Origin: Buxus sempervirens
Lineage: Eukaryota; Streptophyta; Magnoliopsida; Buxales; Buxaceae
Reading direction: 5' to 3'
Assembly: GCA_947561395.2 (NCBI GenBank)
Contig: OX387194.1
Coordinates: 13,874,048-13,938,047 of the forward strand
Length of the DNA: 64,000 bases
Positions 11,593 through 22,623 of the stretch are shown in pieces; the stretch's first letter is position 1, and each line of letters begins with the position of its first letter. The notes beneath the pieces are model-generated. The model was not told the origin of the DNA. It saw nothing but the letters and a program-made list of their open reading frames with translations, and made no database searches. The position numbers and the translations under genes were made by a program.

Positions 11593-12032
11593 TAGGGGTA
11601 CTAATAATCGGGCCAGCTCGGCCTGCTATAGACACGTTTAGCCCTTGCCTAGCCATTTCCAAAACACCTGGCACGACACATCCCACGGTGAGGTTAAGGG
11701 TGGGTCATGTTGTGCTGTGGCACTCAAGTTAATGGGCCATCCGCGAGCCACGTAATAAATAAAAAAATTTAGAAAAAAACCTTTTACATACCATCCAAGT
11801 TATAAGAAAAAAGCCAAGAAGGTGTTGCAAAGAATAGATGGTTCGTAAACAGCCCTTGAAGATGCAACAATACTTACACTATTATACAATAAAATCCAAA
11901 AGGAAACCTTCTCCAATTGTGCATTAGCAAGGGGGAGAAGGTTCTGATATTTTATCGCAACCTATTACCAAAATTACGACAAAATATCAGAACCTTCCCT
12001 CCCATGTCAGCTTGGCATGATTAGCATCCCTA
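11593..12032. mobile_element. hAT-like MITE whose right terminus was the Ogre insertion site
   Basis: The left end reads TAGGGGTACTAATAATC and the reverse strand of the right end reads TAGGGATGCTAATCATGCC, an imperfect TIR with the TAGGG start seen in many plant hAT MITEs. The large LTR element inserted at the last bases of this MITE, so its right-hand 8-bp TSD should lie beyond 42433 (TGCTTTAC against a left-side TGCTCAAT-like 8-mer, about 5 of 8 matching). No coding sequence. Confidence 0.5.
11937..11997. repeat. Near-perfect 21-bp hairpin inside the MITE
   Basis: The arm 11937-11957 (GAAGGTTCTGATATTTTATC plus G) is the reverse complement of 11977-11997 except for one base pair, with a loop of about 19 nt. 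Short MITE hairpins of this kind can yield small RNAs, but nothing here proves expression. Confidence 0.8.
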
Positions 12033-14514
12033 TTGTGAGACATGGAAAAATCAATTTAATGACTTCCTAATTATCATGCGGGATTCATTAAAACAAAGAG
12101 TCACCACTATTCTTTTTAGGTGTGAATGGACACCCAAAATCTCAAATAAGCACAAAAAGGCAAATTTAGGGTAAAAATAACCCTATTAAAAAAACAACCA
12201 GAGATGAGTAAGGGGATTAGGTTATGAACAGGGGAAGGTGTTAGGCACCCCCTATTCATCCACACAAGGTGGTTGCCAGGTATTGTTCATGTTTTTCAAA
12301 GGAAAAAAAAGGCTTGCTAATCAAAACAAAAATAAAAGAAAAATAAAAGAATGTATGGCTTTTTTACATGTGAATGATCCAATTGATTCTAGATCCTTCT
12401 TATGAATACAAGAGCCATTTACTTGGGCTTCATGATTGACTGAAATCAAGATAAAGAAAACAAATCTAAAGTGAAAACTTAAAAAATCTGGCTTCTAGTT
12501 AAATTCTGAAAATCTAGAAAAATATGATTTTTATAAAATATTGCAGAATTGAACTTGAACAGTCCAGAACATAGATATAGCCCATATTTCACATTAGATC
12601 AAGAAATCAAAACTAAAAATACCCACGTTGATGAAGAACATCCAAAGGGGAGAACTTAGACCGTAGGGCCTTCTCTCAAAAGTGAAAAAGGACTCAAAAA
12701 CCACATCATGAAACCCAAGAAATTACTGTCAGGCTTCTGAATCCAGATCTATCATATAGATGATGATAGATCCAGGATCTTAGCCTAATATCCCAAAAAT
12801 CACGAAAACAGTGCTGTAGGTGCAAAAGTAGTGAAAATCTCAATTTTAGGAAAAAGAGAGAGAGGATTTCATGCTATAAACATCATAGATTCATAAGATT
12901 CATTCAGATTCAATCACAAGATCATTAAAACATGATCAGGATATCAAAAGCAGCCATATCTCACAAATTATAGCACATGGGGGCCTACCCTACGGATCCA
13001 CCTGTTCTCTTTTCCCCTAGCTCTCTCTTCACGTTTTACAGCTAGAGAGACTCTTAAGGTACTTGGAGATAGGTTTGGGTACACGAACACAATCAAAGGC
13101 CTTATTCTAAAATAAAAAAGAAAAACAGATTATGGGGTTCTATTCTAGGGATCCACCTGTTCCCCTTTCCCCTAGCTCTCTCTTCACGTTTTACGGCTAG
13201 AGAGACTCTTGAGGTACTTAGAGACAAGTTTAGGAATACAGAATAAAAGAAGGCCTTATTCTACAACAATGGAGAAGAATAGATTAATTCTAGAATTAAA
13301 AACAAAAAATAAAAGTAAATAAAAGGGAAAAGGGACTTACCTGGATTGAGCAAGCAGAGCAGCAGGGATTCCTCTCTTCACTTGGAGCTCCTTAGACTTC
13401 AAATTTTCGTGGCCCTTTGTTTGAGGATCTACCTCTATTTATAGGCAAGCCCAGGGGTATGTGTGCGTGCGTCGGAAACGCCGCACGGGAAAGTTCAGAG
13501 TCGCCACCGCCTGATGGGGTGCAGGCGGACACCTGGGTGCCTAAGTTAGTCTATTTTGGGCTTTGGGTCTGCGGCTTGAGATTCTAAGTCGGGGTCTCGG
13601 TTGTGGTCTGGGGAAGTCCGTAGACACCCCAGTCTACCCCGCCGGATGACGGGTCCCGTGGGTTCCCTGGTTTGAGTCAGCTTTCTAGTTGGTTTTCACC
13701 CGATTCCTAATCCAGCATGCCATTTAGTTAAGTCTTGGCGGGATCACCTGAGTGGTGTGGGTCCCTTTAGTTGATTTTATCTTGTTTTATTTAAGTTGTC
13801 TGAGTCTGATTGGGTGGGCCCTATTGGAAGGCCCACGGTGTCCTTAGCGGGTTTGGGTAAGCCCATGTGCCCCTGGTGGGCCTTTGTTTAACCTAGGAGG
13901 CCCTGTGGGCTTAGGTTAAGTGAATTGATTTTATATTAAGGTTCAGGTTTGAAGCCTAAGTGGTTTTCATGCAAATAGTGGGCCGGCGTTGGTTTGCGGG
14001 CCCCTGGGTGGGCCCCCATGTTGGTTGCCGAAATGTTTTTTAATTTTATCTTATTTAAATTCACCGAGGTGGGTTGGACATTGGGCTTGGGGCCCGTAGT
14101 CCAATCTTAGGCTTGAAAGCCCAAGTTAAGTGAAGTTAGGGTTTTGCACATTTACTTGGTTGGTTGGTGGGCTTTGGCGGGCCCGATAGGCCCTAGCCCT
14201 GGGTCTCGGCCAAACCACGCAATTGAAACACCATTCTGCACATCAAGGTTCGGGTGGGCCGCATTGGGTTTGGCCCGCCCGGTTTAACTAGCTAATTTTA
14301 CTTAACTTGCTTAGGTGGCATGCTTTAGGATTTATCGGGCTTGGTGGGCCCCGTTGGAAGGCCCACAGATGTATCAAATTGGACCGGTGGTCCAGGTCCC
14401 AAGTTGGGTTTCCGGGTGACCCGGAAACCCTATTGGTTTAATAGTTTTGGTGTAAACCATCACAAAATCCGACAAAATACACAAAAATCCTACAAATGGC
14501 ATTTCTGCCATGCA

Positions 14515-14585
14515 TCCGGCCTTAGTGGCCGGATATGCACAAGCTTTAGGTGATCCGGCCTGAGTTGCCAGATCACCTTAAAAAG
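14515..14585. repeat. Two short hairpins with CCGG-centred stems
   Basis: GCATCCGGCC-TTAGT-GGCCGGATATGC near 14514-14540 and GGTGATCCGGCC...GCCAGATCACC near 14549-14577 are imperfect palindromes with 5-7-nt centres inside the solo LTR. They share the ATCCGG arm with the cluster at 16299-16510. Confidence 0.75.
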
Positions 14586-16298
14586 GCCTTTTTCGGGGTT
14601 TGGCCATTTGGGGTGACTTCCTGGGCTTCCTGGGGGTCTTCTATAAGTTGTGTGGGCCCCTGGGTGGGCCCACACTGGTTCAGATTTGAGGAAGGAGCCT
14701 CATTTGGCCTCCTTTGTGACTTTTCCAGCAAAGGCCAAGGCATTGGAAGGCATGGGGCAATGTGGTGTGGGCAATCCTGCTGGGAACAGCAATTGGCACC
14801 AAGGCCTACTGCTATCCCCCAACAGCAGCCTGTGTACATCATGGCAAAGGGGGTTGTAGGTGGTAAAAAAAAACAGCAACATGCCAAGGGCTATAGGGGG
14901 TGATGGAGCATGCTCATATGCATATAAAAAGTGCAGCAAATAGTAAAAGGATTGGGGGGCATGCATCAACACATAAGGACACAGCAACTTCATGGGTAAG
15001 GGATCATGCTCATGGGTGGATGGGCTAAGCTTAGTCTTTAGCTTAAGGCTGCTGGGACAGCAGCAAATAGTGAAGGTTTGCTGCTGTCTCCAGCAGCAAC
15101 TTACTTTAGTCATGGTGAAAGGGGACATGGCAACAAGGTCTCTTGTTCATGGTACATAAATTTAGGCATGATATGCTACTCAACTCCACTAGGGTAGGAG
15201 AGAGGGATGCTACTGCTGCTGCTCATGGGAAGTAAACCAAGGCTCACTATAAACAGGTGGACAGCAACCATTAAGTTGGGTTTGGATTCGGCTTGATATG
15301 CTACCAAGAAAGGAGGTGCTGCTGCTGTCCCCAGCAGCAACTCAGATGGGCCACCACAGGTTATAAGGGGCAAGGGGAGCATGGTGTGTATAAAAAAATA
15401 CAGCAAGTTCATGGGAGGGAAAGGATCATGTGTTCCTACTCAATAATAGCAACAAACCAAGAGAGAAAGACACTAATAAGCAAAGGTTGCATGCATGGAA
15501 GAAGACAAGAAAAAAAAGGGACCTGTACCTTAACATCTGCAGCCTAAAGAAACAGATTTGTAACTTGGAACAGCAAGCAAGAGACACCCGTGAAAAATCA
15601 TAAAAAAGTGAAGGAAGAGAGGAAGAACAAAAAAAAAAGATCAAGAAAGGAAATGGGGGGTTACTTTGGGGGTACATTAGATGAATGAGAGAGGAAATGG
15701 GCTTCCTTTTAGTGGGCAAAAACACTGCTGGAGACCCAGGGAAGGCAGCACCTTACCATGGGGTTTTGACCCCCCTTCATTAGCTTAGGAAGCTTCTTTC
15801 CCTCACCCAAGTTCATACTCGGTTTCCCTTTACCCTTGAGGTACTTCGGGTAATGTAGATAAAGAGAAAAAAAACACAAAAGAAAAGAACACAGATGCAT
15901 GTTGAAGAACATGCTGCAGCCAATAACTATCCGCTCACAACAACTCTAGACATGGCCATTTTTATTTATGTAGTGTAAAATACAAAGGGGGAGAGATACC
16001 TGAGGGTTAGGAAGCTCTTGAGTGGTGTGTAGAACTCCTTGAGAGCTGGAACAGGTGCTGGAAGCTCCTTCTCCAGCAGCAGCAGCAAAACCACCTTCAC
16101 TTGATGGGGAGTACTTGAAGAGGAAGAAGGTGGATAGGGGATGGAGCCACCTTGGGGTGGAGTGTGAAGGTGGTGGAGGCAAAGGGGTGCTGTGGAGGGA
16201 GGATCCGGATGAGACGAAGTGGGGCAAGGAGGTCCAAGAAGGGTGGAATGAGCCAACCATTAGAAAGGGGGCTGCTCCCCCCTTTTATAAAAAAACTT

Positions 16299-16510
16299 AA
16301 TGTATCCGGCCTCCAAGGCTGGATACATTAAGGTCTATTTGTATCCGGCATTAAATGCCGGATACAAAACATAATTATTCACAAAATTAATGCCGCCGCG
16401 AATTTGTCGGAGAATCGACACGAATCTCGCCGAGCAAATCTTTGTATCCGGTATTTGAGTCCGGATATACACAAGGGTATGTGTATCTGGCATATTTGAC
16501 CGGATACAAA
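16299..16510. repeat. Cluster of four ATCCGG hairpins in the solo LTR
   Basis: Hairpin 1 (16299-16329) has 14-bp arms with one mismatch and a 3-nt loop. Hairpin 2 (16338-16368) is a perfect 15-bp inverted repeat with a 1-nt centre. Hairpins 3 and 4 (16441-16473 and about 16479-16510) are imperfect, and their outer arms TTTGTATCCGGT and ACCGGATACAAA also pair with each other. No coding explanation fits. Confidence 0.85.
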
Positions 16511-17264
16511 TCAAAAAATTACGGATTTGCCCTTCGACTCGACTGATTCGACCGATTTGACATTTTTGGATATCTACGGATTGCCCCGTACGAATTTTTG
16601 TTTAGTCCTTGAGATTTTTGGATATTTAAGATTTAGTCCCCGAGATATTTTGCTGCGTTGGCTGCCATGTGTGCAGTTCCGGTGCCACGTGTGCAGTTTC
16701 CGGTTTTGCTACTCGGAAACTTCGACAGCTCATATCTCCTTCATCCGAACTCCGATTTGAGCAAACTCAATTGCGTTAGACTCATATTGGAGCCCTCTAT
16801 TCAATGACATAGTGCTAAGCACTTGGCATGGGGTTCGAGGAAAAGTCAACTTTCGGCTCATCCTCAAGTTTGACCGGCCCACCGAACCTTCATCCGAACT
16901 CCGATCCCAGCAAACTCAGTTGCGTTGGATCCGTGTCGGGATCCTCTATCCATTGAGATAAAGCAAGGTGGCCAATTATCACTTGATCAAAAGGTCAAAT
17001 TTCGACTCCTCAGATTTGACTTTCTGTCCAAGGTTTGCATTTCCGGCTCTTCTGGGAGCACAAAAATGAGGTGCCTACAGTATGGCTGGTCCAGAAGGAT
17101 ATACCATGATCCACCAGATTGGGTTAAAAATAAGGATAATGCTAATCCATGACCAACAAAGATAATTTGAGCGAATAAAAGAGATAATTCACTCATCTAG
17201 AGAGATATTGGGATGCAGATAAGGCTCAGAAATCGAACAAGGATAAAATTCGCACAAATCTCCT

Positions 17265-17370
17265 ACGCCCGTAAATATATTACGGGCAAGTGGTGTCCAA
17301 ATTTTTATTACGGGTGCTGCGTGCCTGTATAACAATTTCGAGCGCGACCAGCCCGCAATACAATACGGGA
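17265..17370. repeat. Alternating CCCGTA/TACGGG arm cluster, copy in the 3' LTR
   Basis: Contains GCCCGTAA-ATATA-TTACGGGC (perfect 8-bp arms, 5-nt loop), then further alternating arms TTACGGGT, TGCCTGTA, GCCCGCAA and ATACGGGA at short spacing. It matches the 5' LTR copy at 42221-42335 with a few substitutions. On the element's own strand it lies roughly 100-210 bp from the LTR start, in what would be U3. Confidence 0.85.
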
Positions 17371-17474
17371 AATGCATACTTGATCATATTTTATGCATTT
17401 TTTATCTGTTTTAAGCCCTAATTACATGTTTTCAATTATTTTCTCATTTTGTAGTGCAATTTGGGGTGTTTACA

Positions 17475-17489
17475 AGTACCCCCTCTTTG
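17475..17489 (-). promoter_or_regulatory. Polypurine tract of the Tat/Ogre element
   Basis: On the minus strand CAAAGAGGGGGTACT immediately precedes the LTR start TGTAAACACC. This is the usual place and composition for the plus-strand priming tract of LTR retrotransposons and fixes the element's orientation. Confidence 0.8.
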
Positions 17490-17822
17490 CTGGTAATTGA
17501 AACCAATTACAAGCAGAGAGCAAAAAGACCCACAAACTACACTTTCTGAGATTTTTTTCTAACTAATTGCATTTTGCAAGGATTAAATGGATGATTTTGG
17601 AAAAAATAATTTGTGTGCGGAAGATTTGCTGAAAAGTCCCTAACCTAAAGGGGCAAATCCTCCTCTCTAGTCTCACTGAGCACTCGTGGCTATGAAGTGA
17701 GATTTAAGACAAAATTTTTAAACAAAAGTGGGTAGAGTGGCAATCCTTGCAACTTATAATTAATATAAACATTAATCTCCTGAAAGATATAAAGAAAATG
17801 ATGAAAAATGAAATTTTCTGCT

Positions 17823-17930
17823 TTGCCCGTATTTATATTGCGAGCAAGTCATGCCTGTAATTTGAAGACGGGCGCAATTGACCGCATTACCTTTGCGGGC
17901 GCCTGTTGCCCGTATTGCTTTTACGGATTT
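17823..17930. repeat. Alternating CCCGTA/TACGGG arm cluster upstream of the PMD module
   Basis: Arms GCCCGTATT, GCGAGCA, TGCCTGTAA, GACGGGCG, GCGGGCG, TGCCCGTA and TACGGA follow one another with short spacers. It is the same motif as in the LTRs, but the intervening sequence differs. It lies immediately before the presumed transcribed leader of the antisense PMD module. Confidence 0.75.
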
Positions 17931-19302
17931 TGGCTTCCTTCTTAACCGCAGCCGCGAACAATTTCTTCATTTTTGCTCGCACTTCAGCCCTAATTCCTCT
18001 GCGTCCGCATCTTCTCTTACGATCTTCGATCTTCATTCTCCAACAACTCACGACTTCGCCGGCGTCTTCCTCCTTTCCGGCAACTCTCATCTTCTCCGGC
18101 GTCTCAAACTACTGTAATTTCCGACGACCTCACTCTCTGTTGGTCTTCCCTAGTGACATTGCAGTCGTACTCCTTCTCTACTCAGGATTCCATTCGAAAC
18201 ATTAATCATCTTCGAATTTCTTCTGTGGGTGAACAAATTGGAAGCTCGGGTGAAGCAAGGTGTGATCTTTGTTTTCAAATTTTCCAATTTCGACTAACAC
18301 AAGTAAGTGGCCGAACCTCAAAAATTTTTACACAGCATCCATATGACTAAACCATCTTATTTAATGCACGAATTTGACTTATTATCCCATAGCATTTTCC
18401 CATTATTTGGAAGATACACTTGTTTCCTACCTTCATGCAACCAGCAACTCATTTCTGCCTGATGTTAATTTTGAGACCTCCAATTCATGCTTGATTAGAA
18501 TTCATAATTTGCTGAATTGCTGACTTGCTGCTTTTGGGAATCCTTATTTTGATAGATGAAGCTTCCGAGCTCTGATTGCTTAAGATGCCTATATTTAATT
18601 TCGGAATCACAGCTGTTTGAATGCAGTATTAGCTTCTTGATTGCATGCTCAACCCTTTTAGCCATATGTTGCTTTATGACTGTTGCCTTGGCTTTTGCCA
18701 CTTGATGAGAATAAATCCCCATGACTGATTTTCTGCAAATTCTCTATATCTTGCATGAAAGCCTAGAACCGTTGTCCCTGATTGGCCAGCCTCCCATTTG
18801 AAATTAATTGTCTTAGACTTTTGGCTATTGACCATGCTCTGTGAATGCTTTATTTTGAACAAATGCTGAATCCCCTCTTTTGAATGCCTTTCAACTTGGC
18901 ATGAGTCAAATACTCATATGAACTTGTTCCTGCCTTCATTAATGATAGAGCATCCTGTCCTATTGGTATGAACACTAGACACACCTTTACTGCCCTAAAA
19001 CCAAATAAAATTAAATGATCAGGTATCCTAGAAATACAAAAGATAAAATATGACCGCTTTTCTTTTCAAAAAAAAATAAATAAATAAAATAATAATAATA
19101 AAATTTCCCAAGAATAAAATTTTGAAGCACTGAAGGAAATCTCCTCTGGTAGGATCCTAATTTGGTTGTTCTTCTGAGACATTTTCCTTTTTTGCTCTTC
19201 ACTTTCCAATCCTGCAAACAATTAAACTTGATTAGATGAAGAACCAATAAAAAAATTTTACAGGAAGAAATAACAAATCATCTCCCTATTTTGAACTCGC
19301 AG
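17931..19302 (+). other. Leader and presumed leader intron of the antisense PMD module
   Basis: About 17940-18302 is pyrimidine-rich and leader-like and ends next to the consensus donor GTAAGT at 18303-18308. An acceptor CTCGCAG ends at 19302, directly before the ATG of the PMD module. The stretch between has no protein family I recognise. Leader introns are common in plant genes; use of these sites is inferred. Confidence 0.5.
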
Positions 19303-22180
19303 ATGGCCCGCATTCGATCAGCTTCTGGGGATCCTGCGGATGAGCCCTCCTCTTCTATGGTTCGGTGGGATCATGCTGATGTGGCCTCATCTTCAAGGGC
19401 CGAGAGGGATTCTGATTCTAATATCCCTGATCTTCCTTTTGGGGATTTGTGTGAGACGACCCAGAGGTATACTCTAACCCTTCTGAATTTTAAATTCCTT
19501 CACAAAATTCATCACCCTGATTCTTTCTTCCTTCCAATTATTTCTTTAGCCGGCAGTTGAGGCTCCAGACAGAGGCAGAGGCCGTAGAGGGCGCCGAGGC
19601 GGAGGCAGGGACGGAGGCCATGATGAGGGCCGTAGAGGAGGCTGTAGAGGAGGCCGTGGCAGAGATGAGGCTCGGACCAGGGTTGAGGTCCCTGAGGCAG
19701 TTGCATCACAAATTAGGGATACCGACCTACTACATGGCTTGAGGGCTCATCCCTTAGCTTGTATCAGGGTGGATATCCCTTTAGAATATCCCTTGTCTCA
19801 TTATCGAGGGAGCTGGGCCAGCTTCATCATATTTATCGGAGACTGCAGTTCAGCCTTTCGCCGGGAGTTGGGCTTGTTTGGTTTTGGTCTCTTTATCACT
19901 ATTCCGGATGTACGCTTGGATCGAGCCCTTATTGCAGCGATGCTCGAGAGGTTTTTCCCAGAGACTTTGAGCTTCCATTTTCCAGATATTGAGATTGGGA
20001 TCCGGCCGTCTGACTTTACGCTTATCACCGGGATTAGGATGACTGGTGATATTATTCCCGAGATGGTGATGCCAGATGCTGAGGAGATTGCTTCCTATCT
20101 TGGATATATAGTGTTGCCTCCAGAGGCATGGGATAGAGGGAGAGCTAGATTGTCTCTGACTTGGTTGAGAGAGACTTTCCGGAGGAGACAGCTTGGCCAG
20201 CTCACCACTAGTCATTCAGTTTTTCCGTTTGCCTTCCACTTCATCTTCTTGTACATGATGGGCTCCTGCTTCTTCCTAGAGGACACGACTTCTGTTAGTC
20301 CTCATTTTTTGAGTTTATTGGGAGATTTGTTGCAAGCAAGGAGGTATGCCTGGGGCCCGCTTATTTTTTGGCACCATTCTGGTCGGCCTGCGCCGATCAG
20401 TTAGCGGCCTCTCTACTTCCCGAGGAGCTGGAGTTGGGTGCAGATTCTTTTGGCCCTTCCTGCAGGTGAAACACCTATTTCTTTTTTCTTTCTTTCTCTT
20501 CCTCTCTCTTCTTTATTCTTCTGACCCTTTTCTTCTTTTTGCAGTTTTTTGCTAGGGTGTATATTCCCTATTTCCGTCCTACCTCGACGATGTCAGAGGA
20601 GACATATCCTATGGCTCGTAGATGGTGCCATGTGGAGCACGACTTTGAAAAGAGTCGTCCTAGGTCTGCCGGGGCTCATCTGGACAGGCTATATCAGTCT
20701 GAGGTAAGCTTCTTTAATTCTTCCTTTTTCCTTCTCCTGGATCACATGTCTAATATCCCTTTTTTTGTTTCTCAGCTGTTTGTCCCCCGGATGGAGGACA
20801 TTCATGAGGTGCTGGCCCTGCATGCGAATAGAGATGATGCCTTTGCCCCTGAATAGAGACGTCAGCGTTACCAGTTCTTCATTGGTCAGATGGGTAGCAT
20901 CTGGTACTGCGGTGAGCGCTTCTTTTATCAACATATTGGAGTGCCTCGGATTCCTGCCATCCCACCAGATACTACTCCTTCTTTTCCTCCTATGCCTGTT
21001 GATCTTGCTCAGTTCCTAGATTGGATTGAGGCAGAGACATTGTTGGAAGAGGGTGACTATGATGTCTGGTTCAGGCAGGCTTCAGTTGGGTGCCTCATGC
21101 CACCCATGCCTGTCCGTGGCGGAGTCACTGAGATAGGAGGGGTAGTAATCAGAGCCTATGATACCACGGTATGCCTTTCCCTTGTTGATCCTTCATTCTT
21201 ATACTCTATGTGTCTTGGCATTTATGACAACTTTTCTTCTATTTCAGGAGGCTCAGTTGGCAAAGATCCGATCTCGGTACGCTGATATGGAGCGCCAGCG
21301 GGATATTGCTATTGCCAAGCGGGATGCCCTCTTTATTACCATTGCAGACCTCAGGGGACAGCTTGCCAGGGCACAGGGCCAGGCGGGTCCTTCTGGTGCA
21401 CAGGACCATGCGGGTCCTTCTCATACCCAGGTTAATTCTTTCACCTCTTTCCATTCCTGTTCTTATATCTGCTTATTCTGTTTTGACTAAAATTTCTTTT
21501 CTTATTTTTAGGATGACACAGCCGGCCCTTCCTCACCTGCTTCATCACTACCTATGCACCTTCGTGGCGAGGTTTTCTCCATGGCACGAGTAGAGTTTGT
21601 GACCTCTCCTAGATCGGTAGAGTTGCCTGTAGCAGAGCCCGAGATCGAGGCCAAGGTTGCACTTACTGCTGTCCTTACTACTGAGGACGTGCCAGAGTCT
21701 ACTCCAGCACCAGAGACTGCTCCTGATGCGCCTGCTGAGATAGATATGGAGTCGGCCGAGGATGCCGCTGTGGTGGAGCCTATTGATGAGGCTATGGTGA
21801 TAGAGGAGGCTACGTCTGAGCCTGTAGAGCCTGGACCTGATACTGATGCTCCTAAAACATCTGTTCCTACTGATCTTGCCATGGAGCCTGCTGTGACCGA
21901 GGAGGTGCCTACTGCTGCCGATCCTGTGACTGAGCGTGTCCCTACGAATTCTAATACCGAGTCTACGGGATATGTAGATACTTCAGGGTACGTTCCTCCT
22001 GATCATCCCACTGCTGGCTTTGTGCCTTTATATATGTGGTATGATATTTAGTCTATTTTGAGCAGGATGACCCGTAGTACAACTCGTCGCATTGTGCAGC
22101 ATGTTTCTGAGCGCCGGCGACCTTCAAGCCGTGGTCGAGGCAGAGGACGTGGCCATGGCCGTAGGGGTGGACTTGTATAA
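19303..22180 (+). CDS. Antisense plant mobile domain (PMD) gene module carried by the retrotransposon
   Basis: Part of the fossil element, on the strand opposite to gag-pol. The longest frame (about 19739-20404) carries a PMD-like core with ALIAAMLERFFPETLSFHFP followed by a DFTLITGIRMTGD block. This matches the family pattern (W/F.PETHTFHFP..E.TITL.DV..LTGL) of plant mobile domain proteins, known as nuclear proteins of the MAIN/MAIL type and from transposons. Separate blocks follow with GT...AG-bounded gaps between them, and a late block of E/P/T/D-rich low complexity (about 21590-22040). Arginine-glycine-rich segments occur near both ends (about 19570-19680 and 22115-22175). The module ends near 22180 and is followed by an AT-rich tail. 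Probably a spliced gene; I have not tried to assemble one, and it appears to carry breaks. Confidence 0.7.
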
Positions 22181-22409
22181 ACAGATTAGATTAGGACATC
22201 ACATGTATTTGTATTTTGACAAACTAATGTACACTTTTATATATATAAAAGAAATTTGATTCATTTTTCTTCATTTATGCTCTTTCTTTTTCATTTCTTG
22301 CTTTTTCCTTGCATGATATATATTAAAGCAGCGACAGGTGAAGCCTAGGAAAGCAATGAAATTAAAATTTCCCATTTTTTTGAATTTTTCCAAATAAACT
22401 GTATTTTAA

Positions 22410-22505
22410 ATGCGGGCAAGCAGTGCCCGTAATTTGAATGCGGGCACGCGGCGCCCATAATTTCATTACGGGCACGCCTTGCCCGTATTGTAAATACGGA
22501 TTTTA
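22410..22505. repeat. Alternating CCCGTA/TACGGG arm cluster upstream of the DUF7745 module
   Basis: Three hairpin-like units follow one another: GCGGGCA-AGCAG-TGCCCGT, GCGGGCACGCGGCGCCCAT and TACGGGCA-CGCCT-TGCCCGTA. The last is perfect, with 8-bp arms and a 5-nt loop. A further TACGGA follows and a TATA box lies some 20 bp downstream. Confidence 0.88.
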
Positions 22506-22523
22506 TTGGATTTTCGATTTTTC

Positions 22524-22530
22524 TATATAA
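22524..22530 (+). promoter_or_regulatory. TATA box of the DUF7745 module
   Basis: TATATAA, with context TTCTATATAAACTC, lies about 94 bp before the first in-frame ATG of the module and directly downstream of the hairpin cluster. Spacing suits a plant TATA promoter with a short leader. Confidence 0.6.
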
Positions 22531-22623
22531 ACTCATGGGGCACGTCATTGTGACACTTTTAATAGTTTTGAAAACTCCCTGTGCTCTTCGTTTTTTGCTT
22601 TCCTTGGCTTCTTTGGTGCTTCC

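Larger units (their letters stand above)
13462..17079 (-). mobile_element. Solo LTR of a second Tat-like family, nested in the 3' LTR
   Basis: TSD GTATG at 13457-13461 and 17080-17084; the other LTR of the host element shows the unoccupied site with a single GTATG. The element begins TGTGCGTGCGTCGG and ends GAGGTGCCTACA, giving proper TG...CA termini. It has no internal gag-pol, primer-binding site or second LTR, hence solo LTR. It is related over its ends to 46585-50554. Reading frames inside it on both strands show biased composition and no known domain. It is younger than the element it sits in. Confidence 0.92.
12034..17474 (-). repeat. 3' LTR of the Tat/Ogre element, split by a nested solo LTR
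   Basis: Reading on the minus strand it starts TGTAAACACCCCAAATTG at 17474 and ends CATGTCTCACA at 12034. It aligns along its length with 40617-42429. Removal of 13462-17079 and one TSD copy leaves about 1.82 kb. A direct duplication of about 155 bp (copies near 12993 and 13148, both with CCCCTAGCTCTCTCTTCACG) is shared with the other LTR, so it predates this insertion. Confidence 0.93.

Noticed and set aside
14341-16300. Several 60-140-codon frames on both strands inside the solo LTR
   Set aside because: They overlap each other on opposite strands, match no family I know and lie in LTR sequence.
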